The position numbers and the translations under genes were made by a program. Below the pieces are notes generated by a model, which searched no databases, was not told the origin of the DNA, and worked only from the letters and a program-made list of their open reading frames with translations. A stretch of 64,000 nt of DNA from Beroe forskalii (taxonomy: Eukaryota; Ctenophora; Nuda; Beroida; Beroidae), in the NCBI GenBank assembly GCA_011033025.1, contig WFMF01000010.1, positions 124,001 to 188,000 on the forward strand, read 5' to 3'. Positions 35,405-47,707 of the stretch are shown here, one piece after another; position 1 is the first letter of the stretch; the number at the start of each line of letters is the position of its first letter.

Positions 35405-35970
35405 AAGTTAGCTTTGTCAGGCGTTGCCTGACCCCCTCGCGCGCGCCACGACTTGAATAAATTTTAAATAATGGGTCTGACGACGTCAGACAAAGTTAGC
35501 TTAACTTTAAAAAAGAGTATTATTTGTTTCACGTTGACATGGACAGACCCTCTCGAGAATCAGCGCCGCGCGCGCGGCGCTGATTCTCATCTAACGCCGC
35601 TTGTCAGCTTTGCGGCTGGAGTCAGCGGGTAAACATCGTACGACCAATAGTATGACAAGCATTTGCGCGCTCACATTGCCAAACGTTGTTATTTGTTGGG
35701 CGGCGCGCGCTATCGTGCGTGCAAAGGACCAAGTTCCTTAACCCTCATAGGTGTGTGTTCGCGCCGCGCGCGCTGAGGAAGCGCGCCGCGCAACGCAAAC
35801 ATGGGCATTCGTGTTTAGCAAGAGACCAGGCAACGTTTTTAAGCCCGCTTGCCTGACCAGGTCGACCAGGACCCTGGTTACGCGAACGTAAACGGAGTGT
35901 GCGACACGGCAAGCGTTGAAACGTCGTTTCGCGACGCCCCTGGTTAGGGGAAAAAAGCCTACAAAGTGTA
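35405..35970. repeat. GC-rich interspersed element, copy A
   Basis: A stretch full of GCGCGC runs, including GCGCCGCGCGCGCGGCGC at about 35561-35582, and two sub-blocks (CATAGGTGTGTGT...CGCG and CCTGGTTACGCGAACG...GCGACGCCCCTGGTTAGGGG) that recur in the opposite order at 55560-55960. Its base composition contrasts sharply with the AT-rich surroundings, so it is a dispersed repeat rather than a single-copy CpG island. Confidence 0.7.
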
Positions 35971-36269
35971 AATTTTTGAATATTTCACACCAATTGAAAT
36001 GTTCAAAGTTCTAAAATCCCGATTGCCTAATTGATGAAATTCGGCAAACAAAGAAGTAAAATTTCCCTATTACTGCCGATTGTCAACCTCGACATCAGAA
36101 TTTAATGCTCTGTGTTCAGTGCTTTCAAGCTTTGGAATCAATATCCAAAAAAACTTGTTTGACTCAGGTACAGCAAATGTGAGTGGATACCCGGTTCTGC
36201 AAAAAAAATTCTGATTCATCCATAATACTCAAGTGAAACAAGTAATCAAGTGAAACAAGTAATCAGGTT

Positions 36270-37260
36270 TTTCAGGAGGGTTTTTGGCCCGGGGGTCAAA
36301 AAAACCAAAAGGGAGTAAAAGCCAAAAACAGGTTTTTTCAGGAAAGGTAAAAATAAAATAACTTTTCCCGGGGAAAACGATTCGGGTTAAAAACCCGGGG
36401 TTCGAGGCACCATTATTATAATAATAATTGAATTTTCATGAAGTTTGGGGCCCCTTCATGGGATCCCCAAAAAAAGGGGTGGTCGGCCCCAAGGAAAGGG
36501 AAGGTCAAAATAAAAATAACTTTCGCAATCGTTTGGGGTTCCAAAACCTGGGGTTGATGCCCCAAAAATTTTAATTTTAATTTTTTGGAATGTTTCGTAA
36601 GGTTGGCTCATGGGTAAAAAAAGGGCTAAATTTGGGCCCAAAGGGGAATAAAATTAAAAGGGGGGAAAAAACATCCCCAATGTTGGGGGTCCAAAATTTC
36701 CCCTAATTTGTTTAGGAAAGTCCCCGGGTTTGGGTTTTGGTCATTTAACTTGATCGCCCCAAAAAAGGGGGTTGGCCTTTTGGGAAAGAAAATGGTTAAA
36801 TTTAAAAAACCTATCCCGGGGAAATCGTTTCGGCAAAAAAACTCCCTATTTAGAGGCCTTTTTAAAAAAATTTGGCCCAAAAATTTGGGTTTAAATTTTT
36901 CCCGGTTTTAAAGGGGGGTTTCCCTTTTGGGAAATTTCCCCTTTCAAATTTGGGGCCGGTAATTTAAAAGTTAACCAGGGCCCAAAAAGATTAAAACCCC
37001 CTTTTTAAAGGGGAAAAAATTGAAATTTTTTTTCCAGCCAATTTTCACTTTTGGGTTCCCAAATGGGTAAGTTTTTAAACTCAAAAACGATGGGGGCAAA
37101 GTTTTTAAGGCATCCCTGACCCCCTTTTAAAGGGCCCGACCACCCCCTTTTTTGGTTTTTGCCCCGGTACCCCTTTTTCTTAAAAATTTGATCCCAAAGG
37201 GCCATTAATTTTCCTCTGGGGACATGTATAATCAAATAGTACAAATTTTGGCCCCCTAAA
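36270..37260. other. Corrupted assembly sequence within copy 2
   Basis: The sequence still tracks the transposon arm (ATAATAATAATTGAATTTTC, CATGGGATCC, GGTGGTCGGCCCC) but mixed bases are replaced by runs of AAAA, CCCC, GGGG and TTTT. No natural mutational process that I know gives this; a poorly resolved consensus of repeat copies does. Frames here should not be interpreted. Confidence 0.75.
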
Positions 37261-40200
37261 TAAAGCGATGTTGTTTTTCAGTTTCGACCTTCACCTGCCC
37301 TTTTAGGGCCGACTACACCCTTTTTGTTTGGATCCTATGGGGCCGTAACTTCACATGAATCACTATTATATCAATGTGTGTCATCGAACTAGTGGTTTTT
37401 CGAACTCCTGAATCGATTGCTGATGCTATTTTTATGTCTCGACCTTCCCCTGAACCTAATGGGCCGACTACACCCTTTTTGTTTGGATCCCATGAGACCA
37501 AACTTCATGAATCATTCTAATTATTACTATATCAATGTGTGTCATCGAACTAGTGGTTTTTTGAACTCCTGAATCGATTGCTGATGTTATTTTTATGTCT
37601 TGACCTTCCCCTGAACCTGTCGGGCCGACCACCCCCTTTTCGCAAAGGGCCAAAACCTCATGAAATAAACCTCATTAAATATCATCATATCAATATGGGG
37701 CATGAAACTGGTGAATTTTGATAGCGTGGAGCACAAATGGAGTGGGCAGCTTAAATTGCATGGGGAGCCAAAGTTATGCGGAGACCAAATGGTACAGGGA
37801 GCTCAAATGGGTTGGGGAATCCCAATTGGTACAGGGAAGCCCAAATGGTACATGGAATCCCAAATGGTGTGAGCTTATGAGGGAGCACAAATTGTAGGGG
37901 TGCAGGGTTAAATGGTAAGGTGGAGCCCAAATGCTATTGGAGTGCCAAAATGGAAGGGGAGCTAGGACCATGGTACAGTACATCGGGAGTCCAGATCATA
38001 GGGTTGAGCACTGGAGCATGAGCACATTATATGGTATGAGGAGCCCAAATGGTATGGAGGTAAGGGGAGTCGAAATTATACGGGAAATCAAATGGCTACA
38101 CAGGGTGCCGAAATGGTACAGGAGAGCTCAAATGGTTTGGGTGAGTCCAGATCGGTAGGAGAGAAAGTAACGTAGTAAGAACCCAAATTGCATGGGGGAC
38201 CTCAAATGGTATGGTGAGCCCAAATGAGCAAATGGCACAGGGAAGCCCAAATAGTATGAAGTAGCCAAGATGGTATGGGGAGTCCACATGTTATCAGTTA
38301 GAGTTATGGGCGAGCCCAAGTTAATTAGAGTCACCCTAGTAAGTAAGGGGAGCCCAAGTTAGCATGAAGGAGCTAAAGCTCGTATGGGGAGCTCAAGTAA
38401 GTACCTATGGGTAGCACAAACTAATACGCTTCAATAATGATAATATAAGGACTTATACCTAGTATAAACGCTACTGGAATGGCAGGCCAAGTCATTATGG
38501 TTAAGTCAAGTACGATACATTATAGCCTAGGTTAGGGTGATCCCATGTTACATGGTAAACCCAAACTTCGGTGAAGCCCAGGATTAGGTTGCGTCAGGTA
38601 CACTGTAGCCCGAGGCCCAGGTAAGGGCAAGCCTGGTTCAGGTGATCCCATCTTACGAGGTGGGCCTGTATTGTTGTTGACGCCCATGACCCAGCAATGA
38701 GGTGAGTCAGAGTGTGGCATGGACTATCCCATGTGGAGCCAAAATGGCACAGGGAGCCAAAATAGTATGGGGCAGCAAAGATGACATCGGGCTGAAATGG
38801 TATGAGGCTAAATAAGTATGGATGAGCTGAATAAGTTTAGGGTAGCCTAAGGTTTTTCTTTTCAGGTAGCCTTCAGGCCCACTTTTTTCACCACAGGCCT
38901 ACTTTTTAGCAGAAACTTGATAAAAAAACGGCTCATCTGAGATAATACAAGCCCATTTGAGACAGCACTGGCCAATTTGTGACAAAATTTCACCAACCCC
39001 TACCCCATTTTTTCCAAAAACTCCTTGGATTTCGAGATTAAAGACAAAATCTCAAAACCAGAAAAAAGCTCGTTCTAGGATGCCAGCCACCAGTGCAGCC
39101 AGGAAAGAAAAAACCTATTTATGAAGCCCAAGTCAATATTTACAAGTCAGTTCCTCATGTTAGTATGGGCTGTCTAGCTTTGCAATAAGCGGGGGCAAGT
39201 TAATATAGGGTAAACCCAAGATAGCACAAGGGAACCCATGTTAAGATGTTAGCATTGAGGACCGAGGAGCCTAGGCAAATTTAATATTGTAGGGCGTACA
39301 CTAGTATGGGTAGCCCAGTGAATAAAGTGAAGCCCAAGATTAATACAGTGGAGTCAGGTACGGTATAGCTCAAGGTAAGGGTGATTATGGTAAGGGTGAT
39401 CTCCTGTTACGGTTTAAGGCCAGAATGTCGGTGAAGACCAGGATTACATGATTAGGTTTCGTCAGGTGTACACTGTAGCCCAAGGTAATGGTGAGCCTGG
39501 AATGGGCGATCCCATTTTATGGTGTAAGCCTGGAGCATTGATAATACGAGTAAGGTGCAGTCTGGTACAATGTAGCACAAGGTATGGAAAGCCTGATAGC
39601 CCGGGCGATATCATGATTCGAGGTTACAACTTAATTAGGTTATACTGTGGCGGTGGTGAAGCCTAGCAATGAAGTAAGTCTGGTATGGGCGATCCCGTTC
39701 ATAGATGTAAACCCCGAGCTAAGTGGGGAACTGGCGAAACCCGAGATTCATTAGGGGAGCTTTCCAAATGTTTTTGATATACTGGTATGGTGAAATCTGG
39801 TATATGTGACTTGTGAGCACGAGAAAAAGGGAAGCCATTCTGGCTCAACGATATCCCGGATGATTAAAGAAGTTTAGGCCCTATAAGGTCCAAAACAAAA
39901 TGGGCGTGGTTGGCCCTACTGGATGCCGGATAGGGCCCAGGGGAGGGTTAAAACAGAAAATTAACAACAGCTATCAATTCAGGGAGTCAAAAACACTAGT
40001 TTGATGCCCAAAATTGATATGATTATGTTTAATGATGTTTATTTCATGAGGTTTTGGCCCTTTGCGGTCTAGGCAAAAAGGGGGTGATCGACCCTACAGG
40101 TTCAGGGGAAGGTCAAGAAATAAAATAACATCAGAAATCGATTCAGGAGTTCAAAAAACCACTAGTTCGATGACACACATTGGTATAATAATAATTAGAA

Positions 40201-40875
40201 TGATTCATGAAGTTTGGCCTCATGGGATCCAAACAAAAAAGAGTGTGGTCGGCCCTACAGGTTCAGGGGAAGGTCGAGACATAAAAATAACATCAGCAAT
40301 CGATTCGGGAGTTCGAAAAACCACTAGTTCGATGACACACATTGATATAATAATAATTGGAATGATTCGTGAAGTTATGGCCTCATGGGATCCAAACAAA
40401 AAAGGGCGTGGTCGGCCCTGAAGGGGCAAGTGAAGGTCAAAACTGAAAAATAACATCTGCAATCGATTCAGGGGTCCAAATTAGTACTAGTTTGATGTAT
40501 AGTATGTCCTCCAGAGGAAATTAATGCTTTTGGATCATTTTGAACTGATACGTCACCAAAAAAGGGCGTGGTCGGGCCTATAGGGTCAGGGGATGGTTGA
40601 ATTGAAAAACTGATGCCGGGAATCGATTCAGCGGGTCAAAAACATACTATTTAGATGCCAAGCATGTGAAAATTGGCTGAAAATTAAAATTTCGAATTTT
40701 TCCCACGGTAAAAATGGGCGTGGTCATTTGGGCATGTTCCCAAACTTTTCAACATTGGATCACGGTATATTTCGAAAGAGTTACCTATGGAGAGCCTATA
40801 AACCGAGTCTCAAACTTGCACCTATAAATGCAGAAAGTCAGCAATTTTCGTGCATAACTGACCAGACTATATGAA
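36270..40875. mobile_element. Long-inverted-repeat foldback transposon, copy 2
   Basis: Same orientation, arms and core as the copy at 21471. The left arm is largely corrupted between 36270 and 37260 and readable from 37265. The core runs 37720-39800 and the right arm 39860-40875, ending GTGCATAACTGACCAGACTAT. Relative to copy 1 the left arm/core junction has lost about 110 bp (after GGTGAATTTTG). Confidence 0.85.
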
Positions 40876-40961
40876 GAGCATTAGACGTAGGAAGAGCGCT
40901 TGCAGTTTATCCCTTGTAGGAGGAGTGTTGTTATAGAACTCTTCGATGTTTTCATTGGTGT
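40867..40961 (-). CDS. Possible orphan exon between transposon copies
   Basis: Behind the acceptor CTATAG the minus strand reads TNENIEEFYNNTPPTRDKLQ, then ALFLRLMLF, before a stop made at the transposon boundary. The composition looks protein-like and the segment is not part of the transposon, but no joining exon was identified. It could be a downstream exon of the laminin G gene, disrupted by the insertion, or chance. Confidence 0.25.
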
Positions 40962-40962
40962 C

Positions 40963-41340
40963 TATAGTACATAGACAGTAGACACTTACCTGATCGAGTC
41001 CGTATTGATTAAGACCCTCGCCTTAAAGCCCTCGCTTTAAGCATCCCAAAATGGACCTCATAGGCGCGTCTATACAGTGCTGAACTTAAAGCAGGTTTTG
41101 AACGTTTCTATGTTCAGCACAATTGCGCGGCTCGACACAGTCGAAAAATTTGGCGCGATTTTTCAGACATATCAATTTTTAACGATAAACATGGCACTGA
41201 GAATTTTTAAGAGTGTCTACTAGTGGGAACTTGATCGGCGCGAAAAATCGCGAAAAATTTTTCGACTGTAATGCTGCTTTTCTATCTATGCCAGAAATAA
41301 AAAATTTTTTTTAACTGGGAAATTCTATAAAGACAATTTT
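40963..41340. repeat. Multi-hairpin element copy plus a second foldback
   Basis: 40963-41074 is the reverse-oriented relative of the 29236 element (CTGATCGAGTCCGTATTGAT, CCTTAAAGCCCTCGCTTTAA). 41140-41275 is an inverted repeat with CAGTCGAAAAATTTGGCGCG against CGCGAAAAATTTTTCGACTG. Confidence 0.65.
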
Positions 41341-41344
41341 AAAA

Positions 41345-41980
41345 TAAAATAAACAGCAATCAATTCAGGAGTCAAAAAAACACTAGTTTGATGCCCAAAC
41401 ATTGATATGATGATGTTTAATGAGGTTTTATTTCATGAGGTTTTTGGCCCTTTGCGGTCTAGGCAAAAGGGGTGATCAGCCCTACAGGTTCAGGGGGAAG
41501 AGTCAAGAAATAAAATATCAGAAATCGATTCAGGAGTTCAAAAAACCACTAGTTCGATGACACACATTGATATAATAATAATTGGAATGATTCATGAAGT
41601 TATGGCCTCATGATCCAAACAAAAAGGGCGTGGTTTACGGCCCTAAAGGGGCAGTCGAAACTAAAAATAACATCAGCAAATCGATTCCAGGGTCCAAATT
41701 AGTACTAGTTTTGATGTATAGTATGTCACTCCAGAAATTAATGCTTTTGGATCATTTTTGAACGATACGTCACCAAAAAAGGGGCGTGGTCGGGCTATAA
41801 GTCAGGGAGGGTTGAATGAAAACCGATGCCGGGAATCGATTCAGTCGTCCAAGCATACTATGCAGCATGTGAAAATTATTAAAATTTTCAATTTTTCCCA
41901 CGTAAAAATGGGCGTGGTCATTTGGGCATATTTACTTTTCAACATTGGATCACAGTATATTTCAGAAGAGTTACCTATGG
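41345..41980. mobile_element. Degraded single arm of the foldback transposon
   Basis: It follows the right-arm order (GGCCCTTTGCGGTCTAGGC, GGGCGTGGT, ATGGGCGTGGTCATTTGG, AGTTACCTATGGAGA) with many small indels and abuts the left arm of copy 3 at about 41980. Confidence 0.8.
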
Positions 41981-44900
41981 AGAATGTTGAAAAGTGTGGG
42001 AACATGCTCAAATGACCACGCCCATTTTTACCGTGGGAAAAATTCGAAATTTAAATTTTCAGCCAATTTTCACATGCTTGGCATCTAAATAGTATGTTTT
42101 TGACCCGCTGAATCGATTCCCGGCATCAGTTTTTCATTTCAACCATCCCCTGACCCTATAGGCCCGACCACGCCCTTTTTTGGTGACGTATCAGTTCAAA
42201 ATGATCCAAAAGCATTAATTTCCTCTGGAGGACATATTATACATCAAACTAGTACTAATTTGGACCCCTGAATCGATTGCTGATGTTATTTTTCAGTTTC
42301 GACCTTCACCTGCCCCTTTAGGGCCGACCACGCCCTTTTTTGTTTGGATCCCATGAGGCCAAACTTCATGAATCATTCTAATTATTATTATATCAATGTG
42401 TGTCATCGAACTAGTGGTTTTTCGAACTCCTGAATCGATTGCTGATGTTATTTTTATGTCTCGACCTTCCCCTGAACCTGTAGGGCCGACCACGCCCTTT
42501 TTTGTTTGGATCTTATGAGGCCAAACTTCATGAATCATTCTAATTATTATTATATCAATGTGTGTCATCGAACTAGTGGTTTTTTGAACTCCTGAATCGA
42601 TTGCTGATGTTATTTTTATGTCTTGACCTTCCCCTGAACCTGTAGGGCCGGTCACCCCCTTATTGCCTAGACCGCAAAGGGCCAAAACCTCATGAAATAA
42701 ACCTCATTAAGTATTATCATATCAATATGGGGCATCAAACTGGTGAATTTTGGCTTCCTTTATCGAGTGCTGTTGTTGGTTTTTTGTTGTAACCTTCCCC
42801 TGATCCTGTAGGACGGAGCACACCGTTTTTGTTTTGACTGCAAACGAAGACTACATTGTATGGGGAGCCCCAGATTGTAGCGTGGAGCACAAATGGAGTG
42901 AGGAGCTTAAATTCTACTGAGCAGCTCAAATGGTAAGGGGAGCCGAAATTATACGGGAGACCAAATGGTACAGGGAGCTCAAATGGGTTGGGGAATCCCA
43001 ATTGATACAGGGAAGCCCAAATGGTACATGGAATCCCAAATGGTGTGAGCTTAGGGAGCACAAATTGTAGGGGTGCGGGGTTAAATGGTAAGGTGGAGCC
43101 CAAATGCTATTGGAGTGCCAAAATGGAAGGGGAGCCAGGATCATGGTACATCGGGAGTCCAGATCATAGGGTTGAGCACTGGAGCATGAGCACATTATAT
43201 GGTTTGAGGAGCCCAAATGGTATGGAGGTAAGGGAAGTCGAAATTATACGGGAAATCAAATGGCTACGCAGGGTGCCGAAATGGTACAGGAGAGCTCAAA
43301 TGGTTTGGGTGAGTCAAGATCGGTAGGAGAGAAAGTAACGTAGTAAGAACCCAAATTGCATGGGGGACCTCAAATGGTATGGTGAGCCCAAATGAGCAAA
43401 TGGCACAGGGAAGCCCAAATAGTATGAAGGAGCCACGATGGTATGGGGAGTCCATATGTTATCAGTTAGAGTTATGGGCGAGCCCAAGTTAATAAGAGTC
43501 ACCCTAGTAAGTAAGGGGAGCCCAAGTTAGCATGAAGGAGCTCAAGTTCGTATGGGGAGCTCAAGTAAGTACCTATGGGGAGCACAAACTAATACTCTTC
43601 AATAATGATAATATAAGGACTTATACCTAGTATAGAAGCTACTGGTATGGCAAGCCGAGTTATTATGGTTAAGTCAAGTACGATACATTATAGCCCAAGG
43701 TTAGGGTGATCCCATGTTACATGGTTAAGTGTAAACCCAAAACTTTGGTGAAGCCCAGGATTAGGTTGCGTCAGGTACACTGTAGAGTGTAGCCCGAGGC
43801 CCAGGTAAGGGCAAGCCTGGTTTAGGTGATCCCATCTTACGAGGTGGGCCTGTACATATTGTTGTTGACGCCCATGACCCAGCAATGAGGTGAGTCAGAG
43901 TGTGGCATGGACTATCCCATGTGGAGCCAAAATGGCACAGGGAGCCAAAATAGTATGGGGCAGCAAAGATGACATCGGGCCGAAATGGTATGGGGAGTTG
44001 AGGCCAAAGAAGTATGGATGAGCTGAATAAGTTTAGGGTAGCCTTAGGTTTTTATTTTCAGGTAGCCTTCAGGCCCCCTTTTTTCACCACAAGCCCACTT
44101 TTTAGCAGAAACTTGATCAAAAAACCGGCCCATTTGTGATAATACAAGCCCAATTTGAGACTGCACTGGCCAATTTGTGACAAAATTTCACCGACCCCTA
44201 CTCCATTTTTTCCAAAAACTCCTCGGATTTCGAAATTAAAGACAAAATCTCAAAACCAGAAAAAAAAGCTCGTTCTAGGATGCCAGCCACCAGCACAGCC
44301 AGGAAAGAAAAAACCCTATCTATGAAGCCCAAGTCAATAATTACAATTTTTGTGAGACCAAGTCAGTTCCTCATGTTAGTATGGGCTGTCTAGTTTTGCA
44401 ATAAGCGGGGGCAAGTTAATATAGGTAAACCCAAGATAGCACAAAGGGAACCCATGTTAGCATGGAGGAGCCTAGGCAAATTTAATATTGTAGGTGTACA
44501 CTAGTATGGGGAGCCCAGTGAATAAAGTGAAGCCCAAGATTAATAAAGTGGAGTCAGGTACGGTAAGGTAAGGGTGATTATGGTAAGGGTGATCTCCTGT
44601 TACGGTTTAAGGCCAGAATGTCGGTGAAGACCAGGATAACATGATTAGGTTTCGTCAGGCGTACACTGTAGCCCAAGGTAATGGTGAGCCTGGAATGGGC
44701 GATCCCATTTTATGGTGTAAGCCTGGAGCATTGTTCATACGAGTAAGGTGCAGTCTGGGACAATGTAGCACAAGGTATGGAAAGCCTGATAGCCCGGGCG
44801 ATATCATGATTCGAGGTTACAACTTAATTAGGTTATACTGTGCGGTGGTGAAGCCTAGCAATGAAGTAAGTCTGGTATGGGCGATCCCGTTCATAGATAT

Positions 44901-45884
44901 AAACCCCGAGCTAAGTGGGGAACTGGCGAAACCCGAGATTCATTAGGGGAGCTTTCCAAATGTTTTTGATATAATGGTATGGTGAAATCTGGTATATGTG
45001 ACTTGTGAGCACGAGAAAAAAGGGAAGCCATTCTGGCTCAACGATATCCCGGATGATTGAAGAAGTTTAGGCCCTATAAGGTCCAAAACAAAATGGGCGT
45101 GGTCGGCCCTACTGGATGCCGGATAGGGCCCAGGGGAGGGTTAAAACAGAAAATTAACAACAGCAATCAATTCAGGGAGTCAAAAAACACTAGTTTGATG
45201 CCCAACATTGATATGATGATGTTTAATGAGGTTTATTTCATGAGGTTTTGGCCCTTTGCGGTCTAGGCAAAAAGGGGGTGATCAGCCCTACAGGTTCAGG
45301 GGAAGGTCAAGAAATAAAAATAACATCAGAAATCGATTCAGGAGTTCAAAAAACCACTAGTTCGATGACACACATTGATATAATAATAATTAGAATGATT
45401 CATGAAGTTTTGGCCTCATGGGATCCAAACAAAAAAGGGCGTGGTCGGCCCTAAAGGGGCAGGTGAAGGTCGAAACTGAAAAATAACATCAGCAATCGAT
45501 TCAGGGGTCCAAATTAGTACTAGTTTGATGTATAATATGTCCTCCAGAGGAAATTAATGCTTTTGGATCATTTTGAACTGATACGTCACCAAAAAAAGGG
45601 CGTGGTCGGGCCTATAGAGTCAGGGGATGGTTGAAATGAAAAACTGATGCCGGGAATCGATTCAGCGGGTCAAAAACATACTATTTAGATGCCAAGCATG
45701 TGAAAATTGGCCGACAATTAAAATTTCGAATTTTTCCCACGGTAAAAATGGGCGTGGTCATTTGGGCATGTTCCCACACTTTTCAACATTGGATCACGGT
45801 ATATTTCGAAAGAGTTACCTATGGAGAGCCTATAAACCGAGTCTCAAACTTGCACCTATAAATGCAGAAAGTCAGCAATTTTCG
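41981..45884. mobile_element. Long-inverted-repeat foldback transposon, copy 3
   Basis: Left arm 41981-42740, core 42741-45050, right arm 45051-45884. It is same-oriented and highly similar to copies 1 and 2 through the core, including GATATCATGATTCGAGGTTA. The extreme left end is missing, being fused to another arm at 41980. The right end stops at CAGCAATTTTCG without the GTGCATAACTGACC tip. The arms stay open in one frame as a 54-residue repeat ([22 protein letters not shown]), in six arms. Confidence 0.87.
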
Positions 45885-45918
45885 GGATGATGAGGCAGAG
45901 GAGAATGAATACGAAATA

Positions 45919-46005
45919 TCAATGGAAGAGTAAAGGAGGAGAGTCCATCTTGCTGTCAGAGGAGTTGTCGTACTCGTAGGCAGGATCTTTGTAGGAAAAA
46001 TAAGC
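45919..46005 (-). CDS. Possible terminal exon (acidic, Tyr-rich tail)
   Basis: One minus-strand frame reads FKAYFSYKDPAYEYDNSSDS then KMDSPPLLFH and TGA at 45919-45921, resembling a cytoplasmic tail. The upstream boundary is uncertain: a candidate acceptor ends CTGAAG near 46020. It is on the same strand as the laminin G gene and 1.7 kb downstream, so it may be its last exon; no phase test is possible because intervening exons are missing. Confidence 0.3.
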   Translation of the reverse strand, partial: AYFSYKDPAYEYDNSSDSKMDSPPLLFH

Positions 46006-46104
46006 TTTGAATGTCATCTTCAGGTCCATGATGTTGATGGTTCAAGAATTGAAACACACGATACTGTTCTAATTTTTGATGGATGATATAGTTCTTGGTG
46101 ATGC

Positions 46105-46250
46105 TGAAAAGTCTGGAGGGGGGGTTGGGCCATGATTGCACGTAATATTTTCCCCAAAAGAGGGGTTTGGCCATGATTACGTTTGATTACGGAGGGGGAG
46201 GGGGGTAAAATGCCCAAAAATTGATTACGTAATATGTGAACGGTCCCTAA
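46105..46250. mobile_element. Terminal fragment of the GGGACCGTTCACATAT family
   Basis: GTTTGATTACGGAGGGGGAG followed by GATTACGTAATATGTGAACGGTCCC-type sequence resembles the right part of the element ending at 34605 (AATCAAACGTAATCATTTG ... TATGTGAACGATCCC). Confidence 0.55.
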
Positions 46251-47700
46251 TCCCTACTGCTCCCTTGGATAATCCTTAGTGGTTAATCCCTACTGATCCC
46301 TAGATAATCCCTACTGATCCCATGGTTGATCCCCCTACTAACCCCTGGTTAGTCTCAAATACCCCTTGGGAATCCCTGCCATACTGAAATACTGCTCCCT
46401 ACTTGTCTACTTATAACTATTGCCCCCAGTTAATCCCTTGAACTACTGAACCTCCGGTGAATGACCATTCAGAGCCGATGACCGATGTTACTGATGTTAG
46501 TGAAGTAAAGCAGTAATGGGGTCAGTAAACCAACATTAGGCGTTCACAAGGGGCTGATAGGGGTCTTCCAGGACGTCAGTTAAGGGTCACCAGGGGTTCA
46601 CTAACTCACTAAAGCGTTAGTAAGTGGTTATTAAATAAAGTTAGAGATTCACCATCCATAGGGGGTCCCGAGTCAAGGGGTTTTACGAGAGAGGGTCAAA
46701 AGTATCAAAATTAAGAGGATCACCAGTAGGCAATTGGCCACCACAAATCAGCCGAGGGTTGGTACTTAGTAGGATTTCATAGGGAGATGAACATGACGTG
46801 GTCAAATGAGGGGGTTATTTGGGGTTACTAACCCGTATGGGGTAAGTAGGAGGTCGGTTGAGTTTCACCAGTGGCTCAGTAGGATAATTTCCCACAGGGA
46901 TCTCGCGATGTTCCACCGAAGGGCATGATCTTGAGGCCAAATTCCAAAAGAACAGATGAAGGACAAAATAAGGAACCTTTTCATAATTTAGGTGACATCG
47001 CTAGGCACAATTTGTATAGCCCTCAGTGTGCTTTTACCGAATAATACCCAGATATTGAACTTGAAAAGTGAAAGAACTTTTTGTCTGTCCGAGATAGAGT
47101 GCTCTGATCAAAAGCTTGATCGCATACCCCGTCAGATATCATGAAAGTAGTCTAAAGTAGCTCATATAATCATGATTATGGTATTTTGTGTCTTGTGAAT
47201 GGGTTAAAAAGACCGGAAATTATCAATTTTGAAGGCCATAATCAATTGGTTTTAAATCTGGAATATTTCAATTTTGAAGGCCATTTAAGGCCATTTAAGG
47301 CCATATTTTCTAGGGCCATTTTGCGATTTTGAATATGTCGATGGCCTAAAATGGCGTTGAACGTGTTTTGCATATTTGTAACACGTAGGTTATATGTAGC
47401 TGTGGTTTGGGGATGACTATGAATAATATTCATCTTGGGGCTATAAATTACATGAGGATACAAAGGAGACGCATGATAACTTGTCATGTGAATTAGCAAA
47501 GATCTATTTTATATGATGTTGATGTAGAGAAGATATAACATTGATGCGGTGTCGGATTTATCAAATAGAGCTCATGTAATAGATGGGTTTTTCATTTAGC
47601 ATCCTTATAAAGTGTATGTGAGAGACGCTAGATATCAAGGGATGTAATTCGCAGAGGAGCTATGTTAAATGTGCGTGAGACTATTATACACACTATTTAC
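46251..47700. other. Non-coding interval, simple-sequence rich
   Basis: 46240-46440 repeats TAATCCCTACTGATCCC words; 46540-46900 is rich in GGGGT and AGTAAG words on the same strand; 47215-47340 repeats AAGGCCATTT. The laminin G gene should have at least one exon downstream of 47708, but I could not recognise one here. Confidence 0.4.
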
Positions 47701-47707
47701 ACAATAC

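Noticed and set aside
36456-37244. Several 60-84-codon frames
   Set aside because: They lie in the corrupted stretch of the transposon arm and are meaningless.
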